Shown here: positions 24,593 to 37,016 of the stretch, in pieces
Layout: each line of letters opens with the position of its first letter
Position numbering within the stretch: position 1 is the stretch's first letter
Source of the DNA: Heracleum sosnowskyi
Lineage: Eukaryota; Streptophyta; Magnoliopsida; Apiales; Apiaceae
Direction of reading: 5' to 3'
Assembly (NCBI GenBank): GCA_030848705.1
Contig: CM061244.1
Location: forward strand, 50,013,190-50,077,189
Length of the DNA: 64,000 nucleotides
Program-made: the position numbers and the translations under genes
Notes under the pieces: model-generated
The model's database searches: none
What the model saw: the letters and a program-made list of their open reading frames with translations, nothing else
Told to the model about the DNA's origin: nothing

Positions 24593-27500
24593 CTTAGCCT
24601 TCTCTTCCATTTCTGCCATCTCCTTTTCTTTCTGAATTCTTTTCTCTTCATTCCACTTCCTTAGTTCTTCTTGATAATCATATTGCATTTTCAAGTACCT
24701 GGCAATCTCTATCTTCCAAATTCTTTCTTCTTTTTCTTCAAAATTCAGCAAGGCGTTGATCTTTTCTAGATCATAGATTGGAAAGTATTGCCAGCTTCCA
24801 GTTTTTATCTCTTTTTCCCTTCCATCAGTGTATTTGATCTCTAGATGATCTTGTATTACTTTGACTTCAAAGATCCTTTGAGCTCTCAGGAATGCTAGGG
24901 CTTCTTCATCATAGTCTTCATCCAGATGAGGTACATTTAGCCCAATAACATTTGTGATCACTCCATTTCTCTTTATTATCCTTGTTCTTTTGGCTACACT
25001 TTTGATTTTCCAGTGCTTCACTTGAGGTAGCTTTCTTGAACAAGGAGATTTAGTCTTCAGTGCCACATCATTTGAATGTAACCTTGATCTTTTCACTTTA
25101 ACCCACTGTAGAACTCCACTAGTTGTTACTTTGTAGAAGTATCTTTTAGATTTTACTTTTGTGGCTTCACTTTCCTTCTGTGGCAAATCAGTTTCAGAAG
25201 CCTTGGTTTCAGATTTTGGAGGATCATTACCAATAGTATCCACCCTAGACTTAGAGTTTTGTTTTGTGGTTAAAATACTGCTAGCAATGTCATTGGCTTG
25301 CTGATTTCCACTCTTTCTCTTTTCAGCTTCCTTCTCTCCATGAGTGTCTTTCTTGTCACCATCAGCATCTTTAGATTTCTTAGATGATTTGCTCTTGTTG
25401 CTTTCACTCTTCCCATCCTTATCACTCCTTTGATAACTCCTTCTTCTACCACCCTTATCTTCATCATCCTTGTCCTCTTTCTTTTCTTTGCTCATTTTGG
25501 TTGATTCAGGTATCCTGCCAGAAGTGAGAAATGTTTGAAGAATTTGGATTGTCTCTATTTCTTCTGCAGTTCTGAATCCCCTCTTTGTTCTCAGCATTTG
25601 GATCACCTGAATAATCTTGTCTTTGCTCTTCATCTCTAAGTGAGTAGGAATCACCAATTGATCAGTGGAGTTTGCCTTTGAGATGCTTTGGAATATTATA
25701 GTTCTTGGATTTGTGATGACCTCAGGCAGTCTCAGGAATTGATCTCTTTTAAGTTCATCATATAGCCTTTTGTTGTTTTCCCCTTTCTTCTCAATTAGCT
25801 CCAGAAGTGTATCCAATTCAGTATACTTCAGGTTCTCTAGAGACTTAAAGGACAAATGCCATATGCAATTGCCTTTGGAGACCATGATTATCTCTCTTAG
25901 ATGGATTTCTTTTACTCTCCTGACTACCACTGTAAAATATTTGATTTCTTCATTAAGTTTGTGTCTGTAGTTTAGGGTTTGACCATCTACACTGGTTTTG
26001 ATGGCTTTCAGAAACTCCAGGAAGGCTTTATCATGATAGATGTTTGAGTTGGCAACTTCCTGTAGCTTGGCCTCAATGAGAATGTCAGCTTTTACTAGTT
26101 GAGCTATTGATGTGATTTGAGGAGCATTGGCATCCATGTGCATTGTGCCAGGATAGAATGTGGAGGTGACAGTACTTTTCTGGCCATCTTTGTTGGTGAC
26201 AATCACTGTTGGAAAGGTAAGAGGCTTAAGATCTTTTTCCTTAATCGGGATGCCCTTTTGCTTTTGCTTTGCTGAGGCTCCCCCTTTCTTCTCCAGGATA
26301 ATGCTTTCTTTTCCCTTCTCCCCCTTAGGCTTGATATCAGACAAGATTCCTTGGGCTTCACCAGGAATAGGAAGATTCATGCTCTTCATCATTGTAGTCA
26401 TCATATGTTGTTGGACTAGCAGAATGTTTGAGGTGGCATTGCTTTGGTCATCCATTTTAGAATTGGGTTGCTCCAAAGAGTGAGAGATCCATTTGTTCTC
26501 ATATTTGAGCTCAGTTACCTCTCTTTCCAGCCTATCAACCTTGGAGAATAGTTGCTCAGACTTGAAGGAATTTAGAGACTAGTCCTTAAGCTTGGAGAAA
26601 TCAAATTTAGTGATATTGGAGAGAGGTACTTCATCCACCATCTTATCTCTATATTGATTTTTCCACATTACTGAGATCATAGAGTTTGAATTGATGTTGG
26701 ATTGCACCTGATTTTCTAACTTGGTAGACAGCTTATTGAGATTATCAGTGACCAAAGCTAGTGTGCAATCCATCTTAGTGACATTCTGAGCAGTCTTCTG
26801 AACTTCCTTGAGGATGCCATCTACCTTGGGAAAATCAGAAAGATAAGAATTCTTGAGCTTTGTCAATGATTGATCTGTTTCTTCCTTGATAGTGGAGATT
26901 TCTGATTGAAGACCATTCCCAAGATAGTGCAGAGCCTTTAGCTGATTTTTATAGACCTCATTGACTACATCATAGACTTATGCAGGAGATAGACTTTTGG
27001 AATTGGACCCCAAAGATGTAAGGTAGTCTTCCCTGAGAAATGCTAGAGCATCCTTGAGCTTCACAGACCTCTTGGCATCCAACCAGGCATCCACGTTACC
27101 ATCTTGTTGAGCCTCATCAACTATTTTGTCCTTATGTGCTTCAACATCTTCTTTGTGACATAAGAGAATGGCCTCATAGTCCTTGTTTGGGAGGCCAGCT
27201 GTGAGGAGATGTTGAGCAATATTTGAGAACACATCAATCTGTGCCACATTTAAGCTTTGGAGTGCTTCTTCCGTCAATTGAGTGGGCACAGATGATGATC
27301 CTGAAGGCCTATCATGGTGCACAGACTCCAGCCATTGAGACGGTGTGGCTTGAGCCAAGTTAGAGCTAGTTCTAGGCACTTCTGTTGCAGATGAGGATTC
27401 CACAACAGGGATGAAAGGTATTTGAGTTTCCTCCGGCCTTGGAATGGCTGTAGAGTATGATGTTGTCTCCATTGAAATGGGATGAGTTACAACATCATCT

Positions 27501-29228
27501 CTATTTGCCTGTGAAGGCAGTTCCAAGTCCATAAGGATTGGAGAGTTTGGCACAGAGTCTCCAGTAAAAACTGGTGAATCTTATGTGTTTTTGTTGGTGT
27601 CATTAGAATATGCCCCAGCGTGCATTTCCTGACCAACAGAATGTGGGTCCTGGGTGGTGAGCACAGTGTCATGCACCATGTCACTTGAAAGTGGCTCATT
27701 CACAGAATCAAAGAATGAATGATCAAATGTAGGATTGTCATGAGAATGACTTTCCTGTAGAGAAGAAATATTTGCATTTTTAGATTCTGAGAGAGAAGTG
27801 GGGTTGAGATTTGATTTTGGCAACTCCCCCTGAGAAATAGGGGGAGTTTCAATAGTGATGTGCTCTCCACTCAGTGTAGTGCCACCCTGTTGTACTCCTG
27901 AGTCAAGAGTGAGTTCTTGACTCTGTGCAGACTCTGTACAGGTTGTAGTGGGGAGGCTACTCTTTTCAATACCAATGACCTTTTGAGAGGCCATTGATAG
28001 TAACAGGTTTACCCCTTTTATCACATCTGAATCATGTTGGGAGGATTCAGTGGTGGCTATCTATTTAGACTTCTTCCTTTTGTCTGGTGCGCTGTGACTC
28101 AGGTTCCTCACTACCTAAATCTACAGAATCATCAGTAGCAACAACCTTTTGAGAGGTTGGTGCACTTGGCTCCCTAATTACTAGAGTAGTGTTTTCAGAA
28201 GGTTGACTGGATGGGTTAGGGGGGCTGGGGTTAGACTCTGAAGCTCCATCAGTCTTAGCCTTCCCTTTCCAGGAAAGTGAATGATATATGGGCTTATCAA
28301 GTGTGTAGGTTTCGAATGTGTCTTGCATATGCTTAGTCACACTCAAAACCACATCCACCTGATTCCTAGTGTCCAATGTTCCAAAAATGACTTTGGACAT
28401 GGACTTAGGGTAAGCCAGCTTTGTTGTGTCTATACCTTCTACTTCATGCAACTTATTATCTAGATGATTTAAAATGCATTGAATAAAGCGAGGGTAGAAG
28501 ATTTCATTACCTCTGCCATGTGGAGTTTTGCCTAACCATTGAGCCAGTTCTCGAGTAATGATAGCCCCAACATTGATTTCTTGATTGTAGGTCAAGGAGT
28601 AGGCAAGCTTCACAGCAATGTGGCTAATTTGATCTCATCCTGTCTTTCTGCACAGGAACACTTTCTGTAGAACATCAAACAGATATGACCACTCCCTCCT
28701 AACATTCTTCTTGTTCAGCTTGGCCATCTCAATTGTATCAGCATACTTAATTAAGGTCATAAAATCCACCATCTGTTGATCATTTGCTTCAGCATCATGA
28801 TTTTCAGTCTTAAAGCCAAAAGTCTCATTCACTTCTTTCTCCCCAAACTGCAATTCCTTGCCTCCAACCGTGCAATGTATCTCTATAAATGAAGTTCCAT
28901 CCTCCTTGGCCATGACAATACAGGTTGCAGTCCTCCAGAAAGCTTCCAGTAGGTTAACATACATCGGTGGGTTCATTGTGAGAGCTTGGCGAAGGTAGGA
29001 TGTGTTCAAAAAGCGTACAAAGCACTTGTACCTTGGGTTGGCTTCTGTATCAGAGGGGATAGTGAGAAAGTATGTTTCTTTGGGTATGACTAAGGGATTA
29101 GATGAAGCAGCTGTTTGATATTTGGGTGCCATTACTGAGTTTGAGGTTGAAAAGAGGGGGAAAGATTTGAAATTAGGTTTAGGGATTGAGAGTAATCGAC
29201 AAGATGAAAAGGGTAAAAGTGTTTGCAA
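24593..29228 (-). pseudogene. Third ORF of Sire-B, N-terminal and central part
   Basis: The conserved N-terminal domain (about 29130-28470) carries RREWSYLFDVLQKVF and IFYPRFIQCILNH, as in Sire-A. A Ser/Thr/Gln/Pro-rich linker follows (28300-27000), then helical coiled-coil-like segments (26900-26480), a Lys/Asp-rich tract (about 25500-25300) and a basic C-terminal region (YFYKVTTSGVLQWVKVKRSR). Damage: TGA near 28635, a frameshift at about 28030-28065, and stops at 27581, 26978 and 26579. Frames otherwise agree, so this was one ORF of more than 1500 codons. The remainder is at 19331-19629. No membrane segment or signal peptide was noticed, and the function is unknown. Confidence 0.7.
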
Positions 29229-29842
29229 TAGTATTTATATGACCCAGACAGTGCGATATAGAGATATGGTTATGTACAGATTATCTTAAAGTCGTGAAGT
29301 CTCAAAATAGCCTGTATCGTGAAGTCTTGCAAAATACATCGCAAAGTCTGGAAAAGAACTATGTCACAAAGTGTAGAGGGTAGGAGTATAGAGGAGACTT
29401 TGTGATATACTATAAATACCTTATCGAGAACTCTCGTTTGGAATTTCAATCAATTTGTCAGACATATATCAAAATTTTGAAATAAAATCAATTTAATTCA
29501 AAATTCTGTCAATGTGTGAGGACTTGTCGATATAGTTATTCTGTGTCACGAAGTCCACTAAGTAGATCGCAAACTCAAGAATTGAACTATATCGCTAAGT
29601 CTCACAACTTTGACAGTTTGCGATATAGGTCTGTTTACTTTGAACTATATCGTGAACTCTCAAAAACACCTATATATAGATGTCTTAAAAGCTCACAGTT
29701 CCAAAAACAGATAAGATTTTGAAAAATATGCAGTAGAATACTGAAATATTTATAAATCATATCTCATCTAATTTTCACTCCAATCAAATACAACATTTAA
29801 ATACAGTGAAAATTTACTGCTGCAAACAATTAACTAGCATAA
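29229..29842 (-). other. Motif-rich spacer between pol and third ORF of Sire-B
   Basis: Non-coding. Between 29250 and 29660 about ten variants of the LTR motif appear in both orientations (GCGATATAG, TATCGTGAAGTC, ATATCGCTAAGTC, ATCGCAAAGTC, ATATCGTGAACTC). The same motif forms the tandem array in the Sire-B LTRs. It may be a regulatory or RNA-binding region. Confidence 0.65.
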
Positions 29843-32800
29843 TTACTTAGAACTAGTAAATGAAGGATTGAGCATTCCAATTTCACTCACTAGTCTGTTG
29901 AAGACAGCTTCATTTAGAGGTTTAGTAAATATGTCAGCTAATTGTTTCTCAGTTGGAACATAAGACACTGTTATAGTACCATTTGCAACATGTTCCCTAA
30001 TGAAATGGTACCTTATCTCAATATGCTTTGTAGTAGAATGATTAACAGGATTGGCAACAATGGATATTGCACTAGTGTTGTCACACATCAGAGGAATGTT
30101 TTCCAACACTAGTCCATAATCCATGAGTTGATTTCTAATCCAAAGCAATTGAGCACAGCAGCTTCCAGCAACAATATATTCAGCCTCAGCTGTAGATGTT
30201 GTTGTGGATTGTTGTTTCTTACTGAACCAGGATACTAACATTTGGCCTAAGAATTGGCAGCTTCCTGAAGTGCTCTTTCTGTCAATTCTACATCCAGCAT
30301 AATCAGAATCTGTGTAACCAACCAGGTTGAACCCAGTGCCCTTTGGATACCATAAGCCAAGATTAGGAGTCCCCTTTAGATACTTGAAAATTCTTTTGAT
30401 TGCCATCATGTGTGATTTCTTGGGATCAAATTGAAACCTTGCACATAGACATGTGGCAAACATGATATCTGGCCTGCTATCTATGAGATAGAGTAATGAT
30501 CCAATCATGTCTCTGTAAACCTTGATGTCAACTCTCTTCCCTTTTTTATCTTCATCAAGCTTAATTGCAGTTGACATTGGAGTTTTTGCAGGGGATGAAT
30601 CTTCTAAACCATATTTCTTCAAAAGATCTTTGACATACTTTGATTGATTTATGAAGATGCCATCTTCCCTTTGATTTACTTGCAGACCTAAGAAGTAGGT
30701 TAGCTCTCCCATCATACTCATCTCATACTTACTTTGCATCAGCTTGGAAAACCTTTGACATAGTTTTTCATGTGAAGAGCCAAAGATAATATCATCCACA
30801 TAAATCTGAACTAGAATGATATCATTACCATGCTTTTTGAAGAATAGAGTTTTATCAATTGTCCCTCTTGTGAATTGATGCTCTAGAAGAAATTGAGAAA
30901 GGGTTTCATACCAAGCTCTAGGTGCCTATTTGAGTCTATAGAGTGCCTTGAGCAATCTGTACACAAAGTCTGGAAATTCTTCATTTTCAAAGCCAGGAGG
31001 TTGGGACACATACTTCTTCAGCAAGATCACCATTGAGAAAAACACTTTTCACATCCATTTGATACACCTTGAAGTCTGAGTGAGCTACAAAGGCCAAAAA
31101 TATTCTGATGGCCTCCAGTCTTGCTACAGGTGCAAATGTCTCATCATAATCAATGCCTTCTTGTTGACAGTATCCTTTTGCAACCAACCTTGCTTTGTTT
31201 CTCACAACTACACCTTCTTCATCCATTTTGTTCCTGAATACCCATTTGGTTTCAATGACATTCTTATCTTCAGGAGGTGGTACTAATTCCCAAACTTTGT
31301 TCTTTTCAAATTGATTCAATTCTTCTTGCATGGCAACAATCCAGTCAGAGTGCTTCAAAGCTTCTTCAATTACTTTTGGTTCTTCCTGTGACAAAAAGCA
31401 GCTATACATACATGTATTCATTGTAGCTCTCCTTGTTCTAACACCTTCACTAGGATCACCAATGATTTGTTCTCTAGTGTGGGCTATGTCCCATTTTCTT
31501 GTATGACCATGTTCATCTCTTTGACTTGACTCAGAGTCATTTTGATCACCATTGTTGGAATTTTCTTCTGCTCCCCCTGTGTCATTGTTCCCTTGCACAG
31601 GTGTTTGAGGGTGATCAACAAATTCATTTCTTTCATCATTTGGAACAGTTAGAACATGTGTCTCTTCTTCACTTTCAGAATCTTCAAGATATCCTTGATT
31701 TTCAAATCTCAATGGCACACTGCCTTTTTCATTTGTTTCAAGACCAGGGAATTTCTTGTCATTGAAAGTAACATACATGCTATCCATTACTTTGTGTTGC
31801 TCAGGTACAAACACTCTGTATGTTGTCCTTTCCAGAGAGTATCCAATGAAGATACCTTCAAATGCCTTAGCATCAAATTTTCCAACATGCTCAGATGTAT
31901 CTTTCATCACAAAACACTTGCTTCCAAATACATGAAGATGCTTGAAGGATGCTCTTTTTCCAGTCATCAAAGAGTAAGAGGTTTTTCCAGACCTCTTATT
32001 GATCAATGTTCTATTTTGCACATAGCATGATGTGTTAACAACATCAGCCCAAAAGCTAGTAGGTAGCTTTGCATCCAACATCATTGTTCTTGCAGCTTCA
32101 ATGAGAGTTCTATTCTTTCTTTCTACCACTCCATTTTGATGTGGAGTTCTAGGAGCTGAAAATTGTTGAGAGATGCCCTTGTCTTTGCAGAACTCATACA
32201 ATGTGGCATTTCTAAATTCAGTTCCATTATCACTTCTCAGAGCAACCACAGAGGAACCAGTGGTTTGTGCTTCTCTATCAACTCTCTTGATATGCTCTAT
32301 AATGACTTGAGGGGCTTCATCCTTGGAGAATAAGAATTCCACCCAAGTGTATCTTGAATAATCATCCACCATAACTAGATCATATTTCTTCTTGGAAAGA
32401 GACATTACATTTACAGGACCAAATAAGTCCATGTGAATTAACTGCAGAGGTTTTGAGTTTGAGTTGAGCAGTTTGTTTTTGTGACTTGACCTTTTTATCT
32501 TCCCTCTTTGACATGCTTCACAAGCTCCATCTTGAACAAATTCCAAAGCAGGCAAGTCTCTGATGAGTTCTCTCTTTGCTAGAGAATTCATTGCCTTGAC
32601 ATTTAAGTGAGACAGTTTCTTGTGCCATAGCCAAAATTCTTCATTTGTGGCCTTTGTGTAGAAACAACATATTTCACCCTTATCTGCAGCCTTTAGATTA
32701 GCCACAAACAAGCTTCCTTTCTTTACACCAGTTAAAGCAACTTCACCACTTCCTCTTTTGGAGATTATACATTGATCTTCAACAAATTCAACTTTGAATC

Positions 32801-33053
32801 CCCTATTGGTGAATTGTCCAATACTCAAGAGATCGTGCTTCAGTCCTTCAATAAATGCTACATCTTCAATTATGACATTTCCAGATTCAACACTGTCATA
32901 TCCTATTGTATAACCAATGTTGTCATTTCCAAAGGTTACTGATGGGCCAGCCTTCTCCTCAAAATGTGATAGCAGGGCTATATCACCAGTCATGTGACTT
33001 GAGCATCCACTGCCCAATATCCATATGACTCTTTTCTTCCTGTTGCCCTGCAT
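29843..33053 (-). pseudogene. pol of Sire-B (protease-integrase-RT-RNase H), broken
   Basis: It starts with ATG (33051-33053, MQGNRKKRVIW). The protease motif reads LGSGCSSHM, so the catalytic Asp of the family's DSG is replaced by Gly. Integrase zinc finger (WHKKLSHLN, CEAC) and core (RSDNGTEF, GVVERKN) are present. A frameshift near 31010, just after EEVCV in the RT, and a TAG at about 30928 precede the second open part (29843-30799). That part has VDDIIFGS, YTDSDYAGC, TAEAEY and the C-terminus IFTKPLNEAVFNRLVSEIGM. Pol lies in -1 relative to gag. At 1070 residues overall it has the expected length for copia Pol. Confidence 0.87.
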
Positions 33054-33064
33054 TCACAAAATGA

Positions 33065-33641
33065 CTAAGTTGTTTTTGGTACCCACACTTGGTAGGGTCC
33101 AGTTGATTTAGAAACATTTTTGTAATTGATTCTTCTGTCATAATCAGCATTCTTCACAGTAGGAGACTTCACTGTTTTGGAAGCTTTAGAGCTGACACTC
33201 TTAGGCTCACATGAAGTCTTTACCCTATCAACTCTGATTGAGGATCCTGTCTTGTGAGTGTGCATATGTGTGTGTGATTCACATGAGTGTCAAGAGTCAA
33301 GTTTTTGCTTCAAAGATAAGCAGTTAGCAATCACAGTCACATAGCATGTCATGCAGTTAGATTTACCACAGAAAGAATCATGGATATCATTCATGCCAAC
33401 AGAATGTTTACTTAGATTGTCCACTTCATTGTTAACAGGTTTGTTACACTTGTGAGTCAAATGATTAACAGATGAGCATTTATGACATTGTTTCCTAGGA
33501 GCATTTGGCACATAAGCATAACTGTTACTCTTGTTAACACCTACTTTCCCATTCCTGTTTTGTTTCTTCTTCCTTAGTGATTTTAGGACTCTTGTTAAGA
33601 TTGTCTTTGGTTTCTTTCTGAGTTTTAGATTTAGGGGAGGA
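33065..33641 (-). pseudogene. gag of Sire-B, C-terminal end
   Basis: This contains a knuckle CHKCSSVNHLTHKC (about 33440-33485) and ends in VWVPKTT followed by TAG (33065-33067), the same gag end as in Sire-A. A stop at 33290 and a frameshift between 33511 and 33641 break it. It is separated from the rest of gag by solo LTR H. Confidence 0.75.
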
Positions 33642-35076
33642 TGATAAGTGGATTTTATATCTACTTGGAACGCTTCGTATCGGCTTAAATTGATCGCTCA
33701 CACTCAAGTATTTGGTGTGTTTAATGTGTTTTTAGCTAGAATGTGCAGAGCTACAGATGGATGCAGAAATGCGAGGATTCATGTATATATGGTGGATATG
33801 TGCTAAAGAAGAGAAGTCCATGCGGTAAGGGAGTTGGAAGCGCAAAGAAACGGAAAGAAAATAGTTTGCTGAATTATGAATAGTAGCACTGTTCATGGTA
33901 CTGTTCATAGCGCGCCCGCGCTGTTCATAGCGCGCCCGCGCCTGAAAGTACTGTTCATAGCGCGCCCGCGCCCTACCAAGTGCGCCCGCGCTTGCCAAAT
34001 GCTGAAAATTTGTTGAATTCAATTCTGATATGGAAACCAGCGAAGACCAGTCAACAGAAAGGCCTATATAAACCATTGGTGGACGATTTAAGAGAGATAC
34101 ATGGTCTTACATACATACTTATCCATCCACCGGTGAGGAGAACAAGAAGACGGTTGATTACGAAGATTTACTTTTCATCTTTTTTTTGTATTCTTCTAAT
34201 TAGGCGATACTTTGGATTCTCGTTTGTTTCTTCATAAACCCTAGCACTTTTATTCAGTATTCCAGACATATTTATTATCATGTTTTCATCAGAACCCACG
34301 ATGATGAACGGTTCTATTATGAACTAATCGTTGTCGTGGGATTCTAACGAATTTATCTATGAATTTTAGTAGTTAATTTTTTTAAAGATTTGTGTGTGAT
34401 GAATTATTGATAACCTAGTTTGGTTGTGCTTATTCTTCTTGGATGCGTAGCTAACATCTAAGTTGTTTGTTAATCTCTATTGATTGCGAAAGTGGATATA
34501 GAGGTTTAGAACTTGCCATGCTAGCATAGGTTTATGTATATTTGTCATGCATGATTCGTAGGTGATTTTAACCATCTTACCTGCCCTATGTAATCTGAAT
34601 GGATAACTTGCTCATTAAACCGTTATGTTTTCAAATCTTATAGACATATAGGGTCTAAGCATAATTGGTGTCTGCTCAACTTCTATCTCTTTTGTGGATG
34701 TTTGAGTGGTTTGGTATACGTATACTGAAAGGTAGCGTGTACTGATTTCGTGTTATCCGATTAGTTGTCACAACCGTCACATGCATTGATTAAAGACATA
34801 AGACTCTGAATGAAGTATTTAATGAAGTTAGGATCCCATGTTTTATTCTCATAAGTAATTCAACAGCAATCCTTAGTTAATTATAGCCTTAGTAACTTGC
34901 TTAGTTTATTTAGTTAATCAAAACACAAACTTGATATTTGTCTTAGCATTGAACGATAGCCATACATTGTTGCATAAGTGCATAACTATAGTAACCAAAG
35001 CAGTCTCTGTGGGAACGAACTCTACTTTCATATATTACTTGTTGACCGCGTACGCTTGCGTGATTTTGTGCGAACA
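33642..35076 (+). mobile_element. Solo LTR H (1435 bp, probably Ty3/gypsy) in Sire-B gag
   Basis: TGATAAGTGG...TTGTGCGAACA is flanked by perfect GAGGA duplications (33637-33641 and 35077-35081). The right end (GCGTGATTTTGTGCGAACA, preceded by CTCTGTGGGAACGA) resembles the 3' end of LTRs of Tat/Athila-type gypsy elements as I remember them, which suggests plus orientation. No internal coding region is present. A GC-rich tandem motif sits at 33905-33995. Confidence 0.8.
33905..33995. repeat. GC-rich reiterated motif (GCGCCCGCGC) in solo LTR H
   Basis: Four copies of GCGCCCGCGC occur within 85 bp (near 33912, 33932, 33962 and 33982), three of them preceded by CTGTTCATAGC. The block is strikingly GC-rich and self-complementary within an AT-rich LTR. 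Confidence 0.85.
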
Positions 35077-36968
35077 GAGGAAGATATGTCTTTAGCAGCT
35101 TCATCTTCTTCAAGTAGCTGTTGTTTGATGACCATCAATTCTTCATCAAACTCCACAGTACACTTTTTGAAGATGGGCTCTTTGACACTAGTCAAAATAG
35201 TGGGGGCATTTTTGTTTACAAAAGATTCTTTTTCATTGCCCTTAGCATTCTTCCTTCCCTTGTCATTCTTATAATCAAAACCAATTCCAACCTTGATGTT
35301 CTTAGTATGCTCCTCATGATAGGTTTGAACAATCTCAGCAGAGTTTCTATTACTTCTTATTTTTAATTCATTTTCAGCGATTTGTTCCCTAAGGGCCTTT
35401 TCTATCTGTTCAGCACAAACTACATTATTTTTAAGATACTCAACTTCCTTTTTCAAACCATCAAGATTCACAGCCATTAACTCAAGTTCCTCATTCTTTT
35501 CTGTAAGTTCAATATTCTTAGTAGTTAGCCTATCAATTTCTTCATTAGCAACTAACATACTAGTATGAATATTAAACATCTCTGTACTCATATCTTCAAC
35601 AGTTTGCTTGTATTGAGAGGGAGACATTTCAAGGGAGGTAAGAATAGGTACCTGACTTGAGAATGAGTAATCATCATCATCAGAACGAGCCATCAAGGCA
35701 AAGTTTACATACTCATTTTCTTCTTCTTCATCTGAGTCATCCCAGCATTTTCCCTCTTCAATAAAAGCCTTTCCCTGTTGTTTCTTGAGTAGAGCTTCAT
35801 ACTTTGCTTCAAGTTTCAAGTATGCTTTGTCCTTTTTGACTTACTTGGGCTTCTTGAATTCTGTAGCAAAGTGCCCAAGTTCATTACAGTTATAGCATCT
35901 TATCTTTGTTCTATCCACACTTCCCATTTTGGATCCACCCTTTGCAGCACCAACAGTTCCTTTCCCTTTGTTGAAGTTGTTTGAACCACTTGATCCATCA
36001 GCTCCACTACCATTAAACTTAGACTTAAATGGCTGCTTCCTTTTGAATCTTATGTTAGGATACCTCCTAGCCATGTAAGCAAAAGATTTGTTCTCCATTT
36101 TATCTAGTTCATCTATGTTGTAGAAATCATCTTCATCAGGCAAGTCATAAGTGACTTGAGGTTCTTCAACAGTGTCCTCAACATCCAGCTCTTCAACCTT
36201 ATCTTTACTAACTTTCACAGCTTCCATCCTTTGGCTTAGATTATCAGCAATGAGGGCACATGAGGTGTTGGCCATTATGCCTTGTTTAGCTTGAATGGAT
36301 CTTTTCTGAAACAGCTCCAGTTCATATGTTTTCAACACACCATATAACACATCAAAGCCAATCTTAGTTAGATCTCTTTCCATGAGAGAAGAGATTCTTG
36401 GCTCTAAATGACTTGGAAGAATCAGCAAGAACTTCATGTTAAGCTCTTCAGTTTTATAGTGTTTGTCATAAAGCATGAGATCATTTATCAACCTATTGAA
36501 CCTTTCAAACACTTCAGTGATGCCCTCTTTTGGCTGAGCCATGAAGGCTTCATACTGAGAAACGAGAATCTGTTTCTTGTTCTTCCTTACTTCAGTAGTT
36601 CCTTCACAGAGCACCTCTATGAGATCCCACATCTTCTTAGCACTAGTACAATGAGCAATAGTTCCATACATGCTAAGATCCATGGATTCACAAATGATGA
36701 GTTGAAGATTTCCATCTAGAGCAATTTTCTCTTTTTCAGTTTCAGTGTATTTGGAAGGATCTTTAGGCTCATAGTGCTTTGGTATTTTCTTAGTACCAAT
36801 AGTTGTTTCAGGAATCCCAATATGTGGAATGAAGGGACCATGTTTTAGAATGTCTAAATATATGGGGTTTGAAGCTTTGATGAATAGCAACATCTTCTTT
36901 TTCCATAGATTGTAGTGTTCCTTGTTGAAGGGAGGAATCTTGATACTGCTTAGTTTCTGTGAACTCAT
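35077..36968 (-). pseudogene. gag of Sire-B, N-terminal and central part
   Basis: It starts at 36968 (MSSQKLSSIKIPPFNKEHYN), just inside the primer site. The UBN2-type Gag domain is visible (YNLWKKKMLLFIKA, AKKMWDLIEVLCEGT, LKTYELELFQKR). The first zinc knuckle reads CYNCNELGHFATEF: the last Cys of the CCHC motif is replaced by Phe. A TAA at 35841 interrupts the gene five codons later; the same frame continues through a long helical region to 35082, where solo LTR H splits it. The final part is at 33065-33641. Confidence 0.83.
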
Positions 36969-37002
36969 TCTTGATCTTTTTCTGTTTGTGTTTCAACAGC
37001 CT

Positions 37003-37014
37003 ACTCTGATACCA
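37003..37014 (-). promoter_or_regulatory. Primer binding site of Sire-B
   Basis: The minus strand reads TGGTATCAGAGT, complementary to the 3' end of plant initiator tRNA-Met (usual form TGGTATCAGAGC), two bases inside the 5' LTR. It primes minus-strand cDNA synthesis. Confidence 0.9.
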
Positions 37015-37016
37015 CC

